Virus record (IMG/VR): IMGVR_UViG_3300031785_000018
Span: 1 to 36,771 of that record
DNA length: 36,771 nucleotides
Direction: 5' to 3' (one strand)
Source: a virus
Part shown: in pieces, positions 5,617 through 13,486 of the stretch
Numbering within the stretch: position 1 is the first letter of the stretch
How the letters are laid out: each line of letters starts with the position of its first letter
Made by a program: the position numbers and the translations under genes
Notes under the pieces: model-generated
What the model was told of the DNA's origin: nothing
Seen by the model: only the letters and a program-made list of their open reading frames with translations
The model's database searches: none

Positions 5617-6342
5617 TTATGGATTAACAGCTTCAGTATTTTCTGTTATTGCTAAATCTGAATTTATATAATTTGAACTTTTGTCGTATCTAACAATATC
5701 CCTTAAATCATTTATAAAAGTAAATAAATATCCACCTTTTAATACGTTTATTTCTCTTTTTCTTTCATTCTCTTTATATTCAAATTCTAAATTTGTTACT
5801 GGACTAGCGATTTTGTCAGTTAACACTGAAAATTCATCTTTATCATCAAGTTGTCTATATCCTGCTTCAGATCTTAATGTATACCTTATACTAGGAAATT
5901 TATGTACTGTCCCATCGATTTTAAAATTAGCATCAACAATTAAGTTTGGTGGTAAAATTTGTCTATCTTGATCATCTCTTATTTCTGAAGTTTCATAATG
6001 ATGAATTTGATTCATCGTGGTCTCATTTCCATATTTATTTAAAGCGTAATCATATACTTGATAATCTTGTAATGGCCATTGATGATTTATATTCGTGATA
6101 CCAGCAACCAATATGACAACATAATCTAATCTTGCATCTCCATATAGTGCCTCTGCAATCGTGTCAGGACGATCACCGTCTCCAATAACAAATTTATCAA
6201 ACACGGAAGCAGCATTTTTTACATAATCTGCTAGTTTTGTTCTACGAAATAAATTTTTTATAACAATATAATCACCTGATGAATTTTTATGTGATAATGG
6301 TGATTGATAAACTATATTTGGTAGTTCATTAAAATATCCCAT
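5617..6342 (-). CDS. 53: gp53-like baseplate wedge protein
   Basis: T4 gp53 is a baseplate wedge component that joins neighbouring wedges around the hub. The diagnostic segment RPDTIAEALYGDARLDYVVILVAG (about residues 58-81) matches T4 RPEELANAIYGNPQLYWVLLMCN in order and spacing, and NELPNIVYQSPL near the N-terminus resembles structural equivalents. Length is 241 aa (T4 196), with extra C-terminal sequence before INVLKGGYLFTFINDLRDI, which matches the T4 KIIAKSDINSFMNDLIRI ending. The ATG overlaps the gp48 stop (TAATG), so the two are translationally coupled. Confidence 0.85.
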   Translation of the reverse strand: MGYFNELPNIVYQSPLSHKNSSGDYIVIKNLFRRTKLADYVKNAASVFDKFVIGDGDRPDTIAEALYGDARLDYVVILVAGITNINHQWPLQDYQVYDYALNKYGNETTMNQIHHYETSEIRDDQDRQILPPNLIVDANFKIDGTVHKFPSIRYTLRSEAGYRQLDDKDEFSVLTDKIASPVTNLEFEYKENERKREINVLKGGYLFTFINDLRDIVRYDKSSNYINSDLAITENTEAVNP

Positions 6343-7532
6343 TAGAAACCAACACCTCCATCTCCACCATTTCCAGGCAAGTAATCCTCAAAGTATATTG
6401 GATTAATTTCTTTAAATGTAAGATCCATTCTTAAGTTTACTGGTGTACCATCCTCATAAGATGTGTAAGTTCCAGAATTTGTATAATTAACTGCCATACC
6501 AGTTAAAGCTGCTAATTTAAATTTATTCAAAAATGGGTGAGGTGCACCATCTTTTAAATATTCTAATTGAAACAAATCAGGAGATTTGAGAAAAATACCT
6601 TGTGCACTTCCATTATATTCTCCAGCTTTTGGAGCCATTGATTGCTTTAATGAACGAATAATTGCTTTAACGACCTTTGCTTCATCTATTGACCTTGGAG
6701 AAAATGTTATGCTATATGGAAATGATCTCAAGTTAACACCTTGAAATAGTAACTCTAGATTACTATTCAGAATTTGTCCTGTTGAACGTGCTATAACACT
6801 TTTTGCACTTACGTTTGAACCCAGTGCACCAATAGCAGCACCAGATATCGCTGCACGAATAGCATTAGTGGTTTGTGAACCTATATCACTAAATTCCATA
6901 CCAGACACCATTGCCCTAATCGCTTGTTGAGATTTTTGAATAGCATCAGCAGGACCGTCCTCCATAAATTTTTGTGCAATTGCTAATCCAGCAAGTTCAA
7001 TAGCATTTACTCTATCATCACCCCAAGTTACTTGATTGGAATCATTTAATTCTTGTGGAATTGGAAGTTCAATATTATACTTTGATTTAACATTATTTTT
7101 CATTCGAGTGTTAGCATCGGTGAATGAAGCGTTAAATTCTGGTTTTTCAATTTTTTGCCCTGTATCTTTATAAACTTTATCACGATTTTTTTTAGTATTA
7201 GATAGAATTTCCTCTCTACCATTTCCATAATTAGCAGTTATAAATGAGTTTTTTATTTTCATTCCCATAAAACCATCATCTGGTCCTCCCTCATCCATCG
7301 GAATATATTCTACACATTTAATTCTTAACGTATCACCTGTTTTTTCCTGCATTGTTCTAGCAACAGGATATGACATATAAGCTGCAATACCCGATTCATT
7401 TTTAAAATTAAGTGATTGTGCTTTTTTCTTCTTACTTGAACCTTGAATTAATTTAATACCTGAATTAGTTTCAGGATTAAATTCTCTAGCTTCAGTTTCT
7501 TTATAATCGCTAGGATAACTGGCAGTCGTCAT
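6342..7532 (-). CDS. 48: gp48-like baseplate tail-tube cap protein
   Basis: T4 gp48 sits on the baseplate hub and begins the tail tube with gp54. The signature here is NLELLFQGVNLRSFPYSITFSPRS (about residues 256-280), equivalent to the T4 VFTWDLTPRSTEDL region, then AKVVKAIIRSLKQSM. The C-terminus (MRMDLTFKE type, here NLRMDLTFKEINPIYFEDYLPG) matches the T4 LEITMRE segment. Length is 396 aa (T4 364). The N-terminus is polar and Lys-rich (SGIKLIQGSSKKKKAQS). A late element CTAAATA lies 14 bases before the start. gp53 follows with a one-base overlap. Confidence 0.8.
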   Translation of the reverse strand: MTTASYPSDYKETEAREFNPETNSGIKLIQGSSKKKKAQSLNFKNESGIAAYMSYPVARTMQEKTGDTLRIKCVEYIPMDEGGPDDGFMGMKIKNSFITANYGNGREEILSNTKKNRDKVYKDTGQKIEKPEFNASFTDANTRMKNNVKSKYNIELPIPQELNDSNQVTWGDDRVNAIELAGLAIAQKFMEDGPADAIQKSQQAIRAMVSGMEFSDIGSQTTNAIRAAISGAAIGALGSNVSAKSVIARSTGQILNSNLELLFQGVNLRSFPYSITFSPRSIDEAKVVKAIIRSLKQSMAPKAGEYNGSAQGIFLKSPDLFQLEYLKDGAPHPFLNKFKLAALTGMAVNYTNSGTYTSYEDGTPVNLRMDLTFKEINPIYFEDYLPGNGGDGGVGF

Positions 7533-7541
7533 ATTACTTTT

Positions 7542-7889
7542 TTAACTATTTAGTATGATTTTGACAAAAGGAAGAGTTCTTAAATCTCTTAACTCCATTT
7601 CATCCACTTTATATAATCCACCAACTACTTCTGAGAATGTATATTGTCTCATTTCTCCCCAGTGATAGTTCAGTCCTTTGAATCCCCATTGAAATACATC
7701 AGTTACAGCAACAAGTGGATGTGAATCATATGCAATGCCAGGTGTTTTTGCACGATATACAAAGACATAATAATTACCTGCTTCAGGAACATTACTTCCT
7801 TCAGACAATACATTTAATACTTCTGTTGCTAAATCATCGGCACTTTCGTTTCCGATTAAATTTTTCATTATGGGATCTATGCGACTCAT
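7542..7889 (-). CDS. Conserved phage structural-type protein of unknown function (115 aa)
   Basis: This lies between gp4 and gp48 and overlaps gp4 by four bases. A conserved-looking core reads NYYVFVYRAKTPGIAYDSHPLVAVTDVF followed by GFKGLNYHW and R-Q-Y. The pattern (Y-x-F-x-Y-x-x-K, then D-x-H/x-P-L-V, then G-L-N-x-H) recalls small proteins I associate with T4-like phage virion or packaging clusters, though I cannot name one. There is no membrane or catalytic motif. Placement within a head-completion/baseplate operon suggests an assembly role. Its last codons contain the late element for gp48. Confidence 0.75.
   Translation of the reverse strand: MSRIDPIMKNLIGNESADDLATEVLNVLSEGSNVPEAGNYYVFVYRAKTPGIAYDSHPLVAVTDVFQWGFKGLNYHWGEMRQYTFSEVVGGLYKVDEMELRDLRTLPFVKIILNS
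7547..7553 (-). promoter_or_regulatory. Late-promoter-like element CTAAATA (leftward, for gp48)
   Basis: Minus strand 7553-7547 reads CTAAATA, 14 bases before the gp48 ATG and inside the last codons of the 115-aa gene. The short distance would leave only a few bases of leader, so strength for gp48 is uncertain, but orientation and motif match the other late elements. Confidence 0.4.
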
Positions 7890-8320
7890 ATGTCTAACTC
7901 TTTTTCTGTGATAACTTTAAACTCCCACATTCTGTCGGCACAATATTCTCTCGCTGCCTTCCATTTTGCTTGATTTCTTGCATATTCAAATGCTTCACGG
8001 ATGTAACCTTTAGTTTGTCTTTTTGGTTTTTTAGGTTTAGTTGTTTGTTTTAGTGGTTTGACTTCAATCAGGTATCTTTTTATTTTACCTGTGTTCTCTT
8101 GAACTTTAATATAAAAATCTGGGAAGTATCTATGTACTCGACTATCGTGAGGAGATATGTAAGGTAGTGCTATTTCTTCACTTCCCCATTCTAAAATCTT
8201 TGCATTTTTATCACAATAAACCATAAACTTTCTTTCCCAAAGTGACCTGTAAATAATATTAGTTGGATCACCTTTGTACTTTCTAGGAAAGGATGGATAG
8301 TATTTTCCCCTATAAGCCAT
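7886..8320 (-). CDS. 4: gp4-like head completion protein
   Basis: T4 gp4 (gp50/gp65 group) is needed to finish packaged heads before tails attach. The segment KYKGDPTNIIYRSLWERKFMVYCDKN (about residues 14-39) closely matches T4 KYVGDPTKIIYRSNWERRFMRYCDKN as I remember it, followed by W-x-S-E-E-I. Further on, RYFPDFYIK (64-72) and YLIEVKP (83-89) form the Asp...Glu-x-Lys arrangement of a PD-(D/E)XK nuclease-like fold, a known feature of this family. Length is 144 aa (T4 150). It is the first gene after the leftward late element at 8349-8343. Confidence 0.92.
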   Translation of the reverse strand: MAYRGKYYPSFPRKYKGDPTNIIYRSLWERKFMVYCDKNAKILEWGSEEIALPYISPHDSRVHRYFPDFYIKVQENTGKIKRYLIEVKPLKQTTKPKKPKRQTKGYIREAFEYARNQAKWKAAREYCADRMWEFKVITEKELDI

Positions 8321-8327
8321 CTAAATA
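8321..8327 (+). promoter_or_regulatory. Late-promoter-like element CTAAATA (rightward, for gp54)
   Basis: CTAAATA lies 23 bases before the GTG at 8351. It is one arm of an interleaved inverted pair in a 30-base divergent gap; its partner faces left. Confidence 0.6.
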
Positions 8328-8342
8328 ACTATACTATAGAAG

Positions 8343-8349
8343 TATTTAG
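8343..8349 (-). promoter_or_regulatory. Late-promoter-like element CTAAATA (leftward, for gp4)
   Basis: Minus strand 8349-8343 reads CTAAATA (continuing AAATAC), 22 bases before the gp4 ATG. Spacing mirrors the rightward copy within one base, so both divergent operons appear to start from this gap. Confidence 0.6.
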
Positions 8350-8350
8350 A

Positions 8351-9199
8351 GTGCCAGCACCAAGACCGAGAAGAATATCAGATATAATGCCTAAGATACA
8401 GAATGTAGCTCAGACATCACAGTTTCTTGTCAAATTTGTTTTACCGAGAGGTGATAATAATAATCGAAGAAGTTTGAGAGGACATATGAGGAGGAAAGGT
8501 ATTAATGATCGTTTTATCGCTGATAATGTAGGTTTACTATGTAGTGACGCAGTTTTGCCTGGAAGTGCGATGGCAGCAGTGAACACTGCTGGAGATTCTC
8601 AGGGTTTAATCGAAAAGTTTGCACATACTCGTAATTTTACTCAAATAAACTTTGATTTTATGGTTGATAATGAGTATAAGACATTGAAATTTTTAGAGCA
8701 CTGGATGGAATATATTTCGGGACAATCATATGCAGATCCTACAATGGACTCTTACCATTTTAGAATGGCATATCCAAGCGAATATAAATCAAATGACACA
8801 AGAGTCGTCAAGTTTGAGAGAAATCATTTTCAATTTTTGGAATATAGATTTGTTGGATTATTTCCACTTTCCCTCAATTCTACAAGAGTTTCATATCAAA
8901 ATTCTCAAGTGTTAAAGGCAACTGCAACATTTTCCTATGATAGATATATCTGCGGTGAATCAACTTCACTCGCAAGGGCATTAGGATTAAATTTAAATAA
9001 TAAAGGTGGAAGAGCAGGTAACGGAAATATTGACTATAATAATACCACTGAATTAAATAATGTTTTAACTGGTTTACCATTATTAAATCAAGGAACTAGA
9101 TTTGGATTTCCTCTTGGTCGTGTGGGAACTGTTACTGGAACAGATTCAACTCTCAGCACTGGTGGAGTCAAGGATGATTTTATATATGAGATACAATAA
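8351..9199 (+). CDS. 54: gp54-like baseplate tail-tube initiator
   Basis: T4 gp54 nucleates tail-tube polymerisation on the baseplate and shares its fold with tube protein gp19. Here QTSQFLVKFVLP begins the tube-like domain, ITFDF-type strands (FTQINFDFMVDNEYKTLKFLEHWMEYI, about residues 97-125) occupy the centre, and FRFVGLFPLSLNSTRVSYQNSQ..ATATFSYDRY (about 168-202) matches the tube-family C-terminal strands. The frame begins GTG at 8351 (MPAPRPRRISDI); an ATG at 8387 is an alternative that would shorten it by 12 residues. Length is 282 aa (T4 320). gp19 itself is usually about 160-200 aa, so gp54 is the better fit, though not certain. Confidence 0.7.
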   Translation: MPAPRPRRISDIMPKIQNVAQTSQFLVKFVLPRGDNNNRRSLRGHMRRKGINDRFIADNVGLLCSDAVLPGSAMAAVNTAGDSQGLIEKFAHTRNFTQINFDFMVDNEYKTLKFLEHWMEYISGQSYADPTMDSYHFRMAYPSEYKSNDTRVVKFERNHFQFLEYRFVGLFPLSLNSTRVSYQNSQVLKATATFSYDRYICGESTSLARALGLNLNNKGGRAGNGNIDYNNTTELNNVLTGLPLLNQGTRFGFPLGRVGTVTGTDSTLSTGGVKDDFIYEIQ

Positions 9200-9216
9200 T
9201 ACGTTTTAAAAACCCC

Positions 9217-9224
9217 TATAAATA
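9217..9224 (+). promoter_or_regulatory. T4-type late promoter TATAAATA
   Basis: An exact TATAAATA lies in the 51-base gap, 26 bases before the gp26 ATG at 9251. It probably drives the long tail-assembly operon from gp26 rightward. Confidence 0.8.
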
Positions 9225-9250
9225 ATTTTAACTGAAGTGTAGTAATTATT

Positions 9251-9970
9251 ATGCCTTTACCAACCATTTCAACTCCAACATATGAGTTGATACTTCCTTC
9301 GTCGGATAGAAAAATTAAATACAGACCCTTTCTTGTAAAGGAGGAAAAGATTCTCATTATTGCAATGGAATCTCAAGACACTAAACAGATCGCAAGAGCT
9401 GTTAAAGATGTTATTTCAAAATGTATATTATCAAAAGGAATAAAAGTTGAAAGACTTTCAACATTTGATATTGAGTATTTGTTTTTAAATATTCGTGGTA
9501 AATCTGTCGGTGAACAAATTGAAGTCATGGTTACTTGTCCTGACGATGGTAAGACACAAGTACCAACATCAATTAACATTGATAGTATAAAAGTTCAAAA
9601 AGATGAAGACCATTCACCTGACATCGTATTAGATGACATTTATACATTAAGAATGAAGTATCCATCTTTAACAGAATTTATCAAGAATAATTTTGGATCT
9701 CTTGATGAAATGAGTGTTGATGATACTTTTGATTTGATTGCATCTTGTATCGATCAGGTATATTCTGAAGAAGAATCGTGGACATCGGAGGAATGTACAA
9801 AGAAAGAATTGACAACATTTGTTGAGTCATTAAACTCGAACCAATTTAAAAAAGTTGAAAAATTCTTTGAGACAATGCCTAAATTGGCTCATACAGTTAA
9901 AGTGACAAATCCAAATACAAATGTAGAGAGTGAAATTAGAATAGAGGGGCTGCAGAGTTTTTTCGGATAA
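9251..9970 (+). CDS. 26: gp26-like baseplate hub assembly protein
   Basis: The 239-aa product fits the T4 gp26/gp51 baseplate-assembly family: an N-terminal beta segment (YELILPSSDRKIKYRPFLVKEEKILIIAMES), then KDVISKCI and STFDIEYLFLNIRGKSVGE, which is characteristic, and a helical C-terminal half ending KFFETMPKLAHTVKVTNP..IRIEGLQSFFG. These proteins assist hub assembly and behave as chaperones. T4 gp26 is 208 aa. A late promoter lies just upstream. The final codons contain T TTT TTC in frame, after a GAGGGG element, and the next ORF is in the -1 frame, so an extended 300-aa form may also be made. Confidence 0.85.
   Translation: MPLPTISTPTYELILPSSDRKIKYRPFLVKEEKILIIAMESQDTKQIARAVKDVISKCILSKGIKVERLSTFDIEYLFLNIRGKSVGEQIEVMVTCPDDGKTQVPTSINIDSIKVQKDEDHSPDIVLDDIYTLRMKYPSLTEFIKNNFGSLDEMSVDDTFDLIASCIDQVYSEEESWTSEECTKKELTTFVESLNSNQFKKVEKFFETMPKLAHTVKVTNPNTNVESEIRIEGLQSFFG
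9944..9964 (+). promoter_or_regulatory. Candidate programmed -1 ribosomal frameshift signal
   Basis: In the gp26 frame the codons AGT TTT TTC give the heptamer T TTT TTC (9958-9964), a valid X XXY YYZ slip site for tRNA-Phe. GAGGGG (9944-9949) precedes it by eight bases, resembling the Shine-Dalgarno-like stimulator of E. coli dnaX. After a -1 slip, codons CGG ATA AGT lead straight into the ATG of the 59-aa ORF with no stop. Function is inferred. Confidence 0.5.
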
Positions 9971-9972
9971 GT

Positions 9973-10152
9973 ATGGCACATGAAGATTTAGTGTCATACT
10001 ATAAATTAAATTTTGCTTTGATGCAGCACCATAAATATAGTTTAACTGAACTTGAGAACATGATGCCTTGGGAGAGAGAAATTTACGTTTCACTACTCCA
10101 ACAATATGTTGAAGAGGAAAATTTAAAAGCACAACAAGAACGTAATGGATGA
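9973..10152 (+). CDS. Small tail-assembly chaperone-like protein (59 aa), possibly a gp26 extension
   Basis: The ATG at 9973 opens a 59-codon frame ending TGA at 10150-10152, overlapping the next gene by eight bases. The product is helical: LNFALMQHHKYSLTELENMMPWEREIYVSLLQQYVEEEN. The pattern, a short helix, then SL-x-E-L-E, M-P-W-E, and a long L..Y.EEE helix, resembles the C-terminal T-type part of G/GT tail-assembly chaperones encoded just before tape-measure genes. It occupies the place of gene 51 in T4. The ATG has no Shine-Dalgarno at usable distance, consistent with expression as a gp26 fusion (see 9944-9964). Confidence 0.7.
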   Translation: MAHEDLVSYYKLNFALMQHHKYSLTELENMMPWEREIYVSLLQQYVEEENLKAQQERNG

Positions 10153-11857
10153 GGAACAAGGGTTATCATCACCAATAGCAGGAGGTCTTAGAGGTATTAG
10201 AAGAAGTGTGTCTTCTAGTGTCTTTACAGGTCGTGCTGTTCCACCACCTGTTTCAGATCCACAGACAACGAGTCTACTAAATCAAAATTCTCTTACTTTA
10301 ACATCTATATCTACACAACTTAGTGGTATTAATGAGTCAGTTGGTAATCTTAATACATCATTAAATGCTATAAGAGAAAATTTATCAATAAGTGAAGATA
10401 TAGAAAAAAATAAAGAATTACAAAAAAGAAAGAGAGAAGCACAATTAGCTGAACAGGGTTTAAGAGAAGGAAAAGAAAGTGAGTTAGAGAAAAAAATTCA
10501 ATTTGCATTGCTTTCTCCAGTTAGAAGAGTATCTCAAGTTGCAAGAGGTGTTTTAGGTAGATTGACAGATTCATTATTATTTCTTGCTGGTGGTTGGTTG
10601 ACAGTTCAAGCACTTAGATTTTTAGAATTTACATCGTCAGGAAATATTGAAGCATTAAAAAAATTAAAAGATCGATTTTTAAAAGATTTATTAATAATAG
10701 GTGGAATTGTTTTATCATTAACACTTGGTATTTCAAAAGTCTTTGCTTTAATAAAGGGTTTAACAGTATTATTATTAAAAGTTACATTTGGTGGGTTGCT
10801 TACAGACGGATTTAAATTTTTAGGAGCATTAATAAGGAATAACGTAGCTAAATTTTTAAGATTTATAAAGAGTGGATTAGGTAGGATAGGATTAAAAGGT
10901 TTAGGACCAATTTTAGGAAATTTAACAATACCTGGTGCAGGAATAATCGCTTCTCTACAAAATAGGATTATTAAATCATTAAAACAGATTCCTATCATAG
11001 GAGAATTATTTAAAGGTGGTAGAAAACCTTTCGATCCAAAGACAGCTAAAGTAGCTAAAGCTGGTTGGTTAGGTAAATTTTTTAATGCTCTTATTGTAAT
11101 TGAAAAGGGTATAAAAGTATTTACTGATTATAATGAGATGAGAGATAAAGGTCTCACTAAGTTTAAATCGATAGCGATAGCACTTGGAAAACTAGCTGTT
11201 GACATTGGAGTTTATCTTGCAGTCGTTAAGGGAACAGCTTTTGCATTAGGTAAAATAGGGGGTCTTATTGGATTTGCAGCAGGGATGTTGACAGGAGGTC
11301 CAGTAGGTGCTGCTTTAGGTTCAATCGCTGGTGCTAAAATTGGTGCTGGTCTTGGTTCAATTTTAGGTACAATTGGTTATTTCTTCCCTGGTGCTATTAA
11401 GGCAGTGACTGGTGGTTTAGTTGATGTTGAAAAAATAAAGGGACAAATGCAGGATGGAGTTGAAAATGTTATTTCTGGTGCTGGATCAACAAATAAGAAA
11501 GGAGTGCCACCTGGTAAAGTTCCTATAAAAAATAAAAGAGGAAGAACGATTGGATATAAAGATGCACCAAAAGATGAGAGTGTCGTATCTGCTGACTCTA
11601 CAACAATTACTTCAGCATCAGGTTTTAGTGTTGGTGAGGTAGTTCCATTTAAGACAGCTAATAATGGAGATAATTTAGAAATGTCATCAAATGTAGCAAA
11701 TGTTGTTGATGCTACGGTTAATAATAAATCTACATCAAAATCAAATTTTGCGGGTAGTACAACTAATGGAGGTATAGATGATACTCCTGATATAGAATCA
11801 TCAAATCCAAATGATAATAGTACAATTGTCGCATCAGCAGCTTTTAACATATTATAA
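10145..11857 (+). CDS. Tape-measure-like hydrophobic tail protein (570 aa)
   Basis: Residues 1-60 are Ser/Thr-rich. Residues 80-120 form a charged coiled-coil-like helix (EDIEKNKELQKRKREAQLAEQ). Hydrophobic stretches follow at about 138-160 and 181-230. A glycine-zipper region at about 355-425 (GGLIGFAAGMLTGGPVGAALGS) resembles the membrane-active part of tape measures. The C-terminus is polar and holds the shared module VPIKNKRGRTIGYK (about 458-471). T4 gp29, the tail-length determinator, is 590 aa and lies just before or beside gp27, the position seen here. No direct sequence match to gp29 is evident to me, so this is by composition and place. Confidence 0.6.
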   Translation: MDEEQGLSSPIAGGLRGIRRSVSSSVFTGRAVPPPVSDPQTTSLLNQNSLTLTSISTQLSGINESVGNLNTSLNAIRENLSISEDIEKNKELQKRKREAQLAEQGLREGKESELEKKIQFALLSPVRRVSQVARGVLGRLTDSLLFLAGGWLTVQALRFLEFTSSGNIEALKKLKDRFLKDLLIIGGIVLSLTLGISKVFALIKGLTVLLLKVTFGGLLTDGFKFLGALIRNNVAKFLRFIKSGLGRIGLKGLGPILGNLTIPGAGIIASLQNRIIKSLKQIPIIGELFKGGRKPFDPKTAKVAKAGWLGKFFNALIVIEKGIKVFTDYNEMRDKGLTKFKSIAIALGKLAVDIGVYLAVVKGTAFALGKIGGLIGFAAGMLTGGPVGAALGSIAGAKIGAGLGSILGTIGYFFPGAIKAVTGGLVDVEKIKGQMQDGVENVISGAGSTNKKGVPPGKVPIKNKRGRTIGYKDAPKDESVVSADSTTITSASGFSVGEVVPFKTANNGDNLEMSSNVANVVDATVNNKSTSKSNFAGSTTNGGIDDTPDIESSNPNDNSTIVASAAFNIL

Positions 11858-13485
11858 TGTCTGAACAACAAAGAAAAAATTCACTCTTAAGATCTTCGAT
11901 TAGTATTAATTCTATTCGACGTTCTGCTTTGCAATTTACTAAAAGTTTAGATAGATCTAATATTATCGCCAAAGACATTATTAAAACTACAAAAGATAAA
12001 AATCTTTTTGATAGAAAAACAATATCAAAAGATAATGAATATTTTAGAAAAAGAAGAGAAAATGTCCGAAGAAAGCAAAGAGAGGATGAGTTAGAGGCAT
12101 CAAGTATAACTGGTGTTACGAAAAGAGAAGGAACTGTAGCAGCAAAAAGCACCAAAGGATTTTTAGGTAGAATATTAGATTTCTTTGGAATTATTTTAAT
12201 TGGATGGTTTGTGACTAAACTACCAGGAATTATAAAGGCGATAGGTAATGTAATAAATGTGATAAAAAAAGCAGTAGGATTTTTAACTGGTTTTGTTGAT
12301 GGTGTAAGAGATTTTTTGACTGGAATTGGTGATGGAATTAAAAGAACCATTGATGCGTTTCCTAAATTTGATTTTGTGAGTCAAAGAACCGAAGGTGATA
12401 AAACAATTAAAGAAACTGAAGGTGTATTGACTAAATTAAATCAAGACTTTATATTTGCTTCAAGAGTCGCCACTAATAGTACTGATGATGTGCTAACAGA
12501 TAATCCCGACCTTGATCCAGAAACAGGTGAACTAATATACGATGAGGAACAGGAAAGACAATTAAGTGGAGATGTTCGAGCACCACAAGAAGGGACACAA
12601 GAAGAGACTGAGACAACAGATGGCACGATGATAGCGTCAGCAGATGGATTTAGTGTTGGTACATCATCTGATGTTGAAGGAACAAATACTGCTGTAACAG
12701 AACAGGAAATAACATTAGGTGATGATGATGAAAATAAAAAAATAGAAGAAGCAATTGATAAATTAGAATTAGGTGGAAAACGATTAGAAAATACTGGAGA
12801 AGATGAAGAATCTAAGCAATTAGCATCTAAGGTTGCTGAATCAACTGCAGGTGTAGGTGCTGGTGGTGCATCTAATGATGGAGCTCAAACTGGTGGAACT
12901 GGTGGAATAACTGGTGCTAAGACTAATATTAATGAAAAGAATGTTAAACTTAGTGATAATAAGGAAGATGAGGTAGATGAAGAAGAATCTGAAGAAGAAA
13001 AAGGTGTACCAATAAAAAATAAGCGTGGAAGGATAATAGGATATAAAAAAGTTGATCCTGCTCAAGTATCAAAGAAAGATGATTCAACTATAAGTTCAAC
13101 TTCTCAAAATGTTGAGATGAGTGAGTTCGATAAGCGAAAAAAAGAGATAATACTAAAGGAAAAATATGGTGGCACTGGTAGACCAATAACTGTCGGAAAC
13201 AAAACTTACAATCCTGGTGATGAAGGTTATATTGAAGCATTTAATGTGATTCAGAACGTTACGTATAGAGATGGAGCTATCGTTCCCCTTTCTAAGAAAA
13301 ACAATAATTTAGAAATGACAAATAAAACAGATAGACCAACTATTATATTCACCGATGCAGGTGCACCAGTTTCTAGTTCTCCCTCAATGGGTGGTGGTGG
13401 AGGTCGCTCTGGTGATATAGTTCTTAAAAATTCTAATGATTCTCAAACAATGAAAAAAATTCATACTTTAATATTGGAAAGTTAA
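11857..13485 (+). CDS. Second tape-measure-like/tail structural protein (542 aa)
   Basis: It begins with a very basic helix (about residues 1-80, e.g. RKRRENVRRKQRED), then a hydrophobic, glycine-containing segment (FLGRILDFFGIILIGWFVTKLPGIIKAIGNV, about 102-132). The rest is acidic, polar and Gly/Thr-rich with low complexity. It shares with the upstream gene the module VPIKNKRGRIIGYK (about 382-397), a GFSVG motif, and an NNNLEM segment, so the two are partial paralogues. Together they may act in the tail lumen or hub. The C-terminus (SGDIVLKNSNDSQTMKKIHTLILES) is unlike the first. The start overlaps the upstream stop (TAATG). Confidence 0.6.
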   Translation: MSEQQRKNSLLRSSISINSIRRSALQFTKSLDRSNIIAKDIIKTTKDKNLFDRKTISKDNEYFRKRRENVRRKQREDELEASSITGVTKREGTVAAKSTKGFLGRILDFFGIILIGWFVTKLPGIIKAIGNVINVIKKAVGFLTGFVDGVRDFLTGIGDGIKRTIDAFPKFDFVSQRTEGDKTIKETEGVLTKLNQDFIFASRVATNSTDDVLTDNPDLDPETGELIYDEEQERQLSGDVRAPQEGTQEETETTDGTMIASADGFSVGTSSDVEGTNTAVTEQEITLGDDDENKKIEEAIDKLELGGKRLENTGEDEESKQLASKVAESTAGVGAGGASNDGAQTGGTGGITGAKTNINEKNVKLSDNKEDEVDEEESEEEKGVPIKNKRGRIIGYKKVDPAQVSKKDDSTISSTSQNVEMSEFDKRKKEIILKEKYGGTGRPITVGNKTYNPGDEGYIEAFNVIQNVTYRDGAIVPLSKKNNNLEMTNKTDRPTIIFTDAGAPVSSSPSMGGGGGRSGDIVLKNSNDSQTMKKIHTLILES

Positions 13486-13486
13486 A

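Noticed and set aside
10030-10037. CATAAATA inside the 59-aa ORF as a late promoter
   Set aside because: Within coding sequence, more than 100 bases from the next start, in an AT-rich background where such matches are expected.
11377-12350. Two minus-strand frames of 164 and 168 aa opposite the tape-measure-like genes
   Set aside because: They overlap fully with well-supported, coupled plus-strand genes and show only compositional hydrophobicity.
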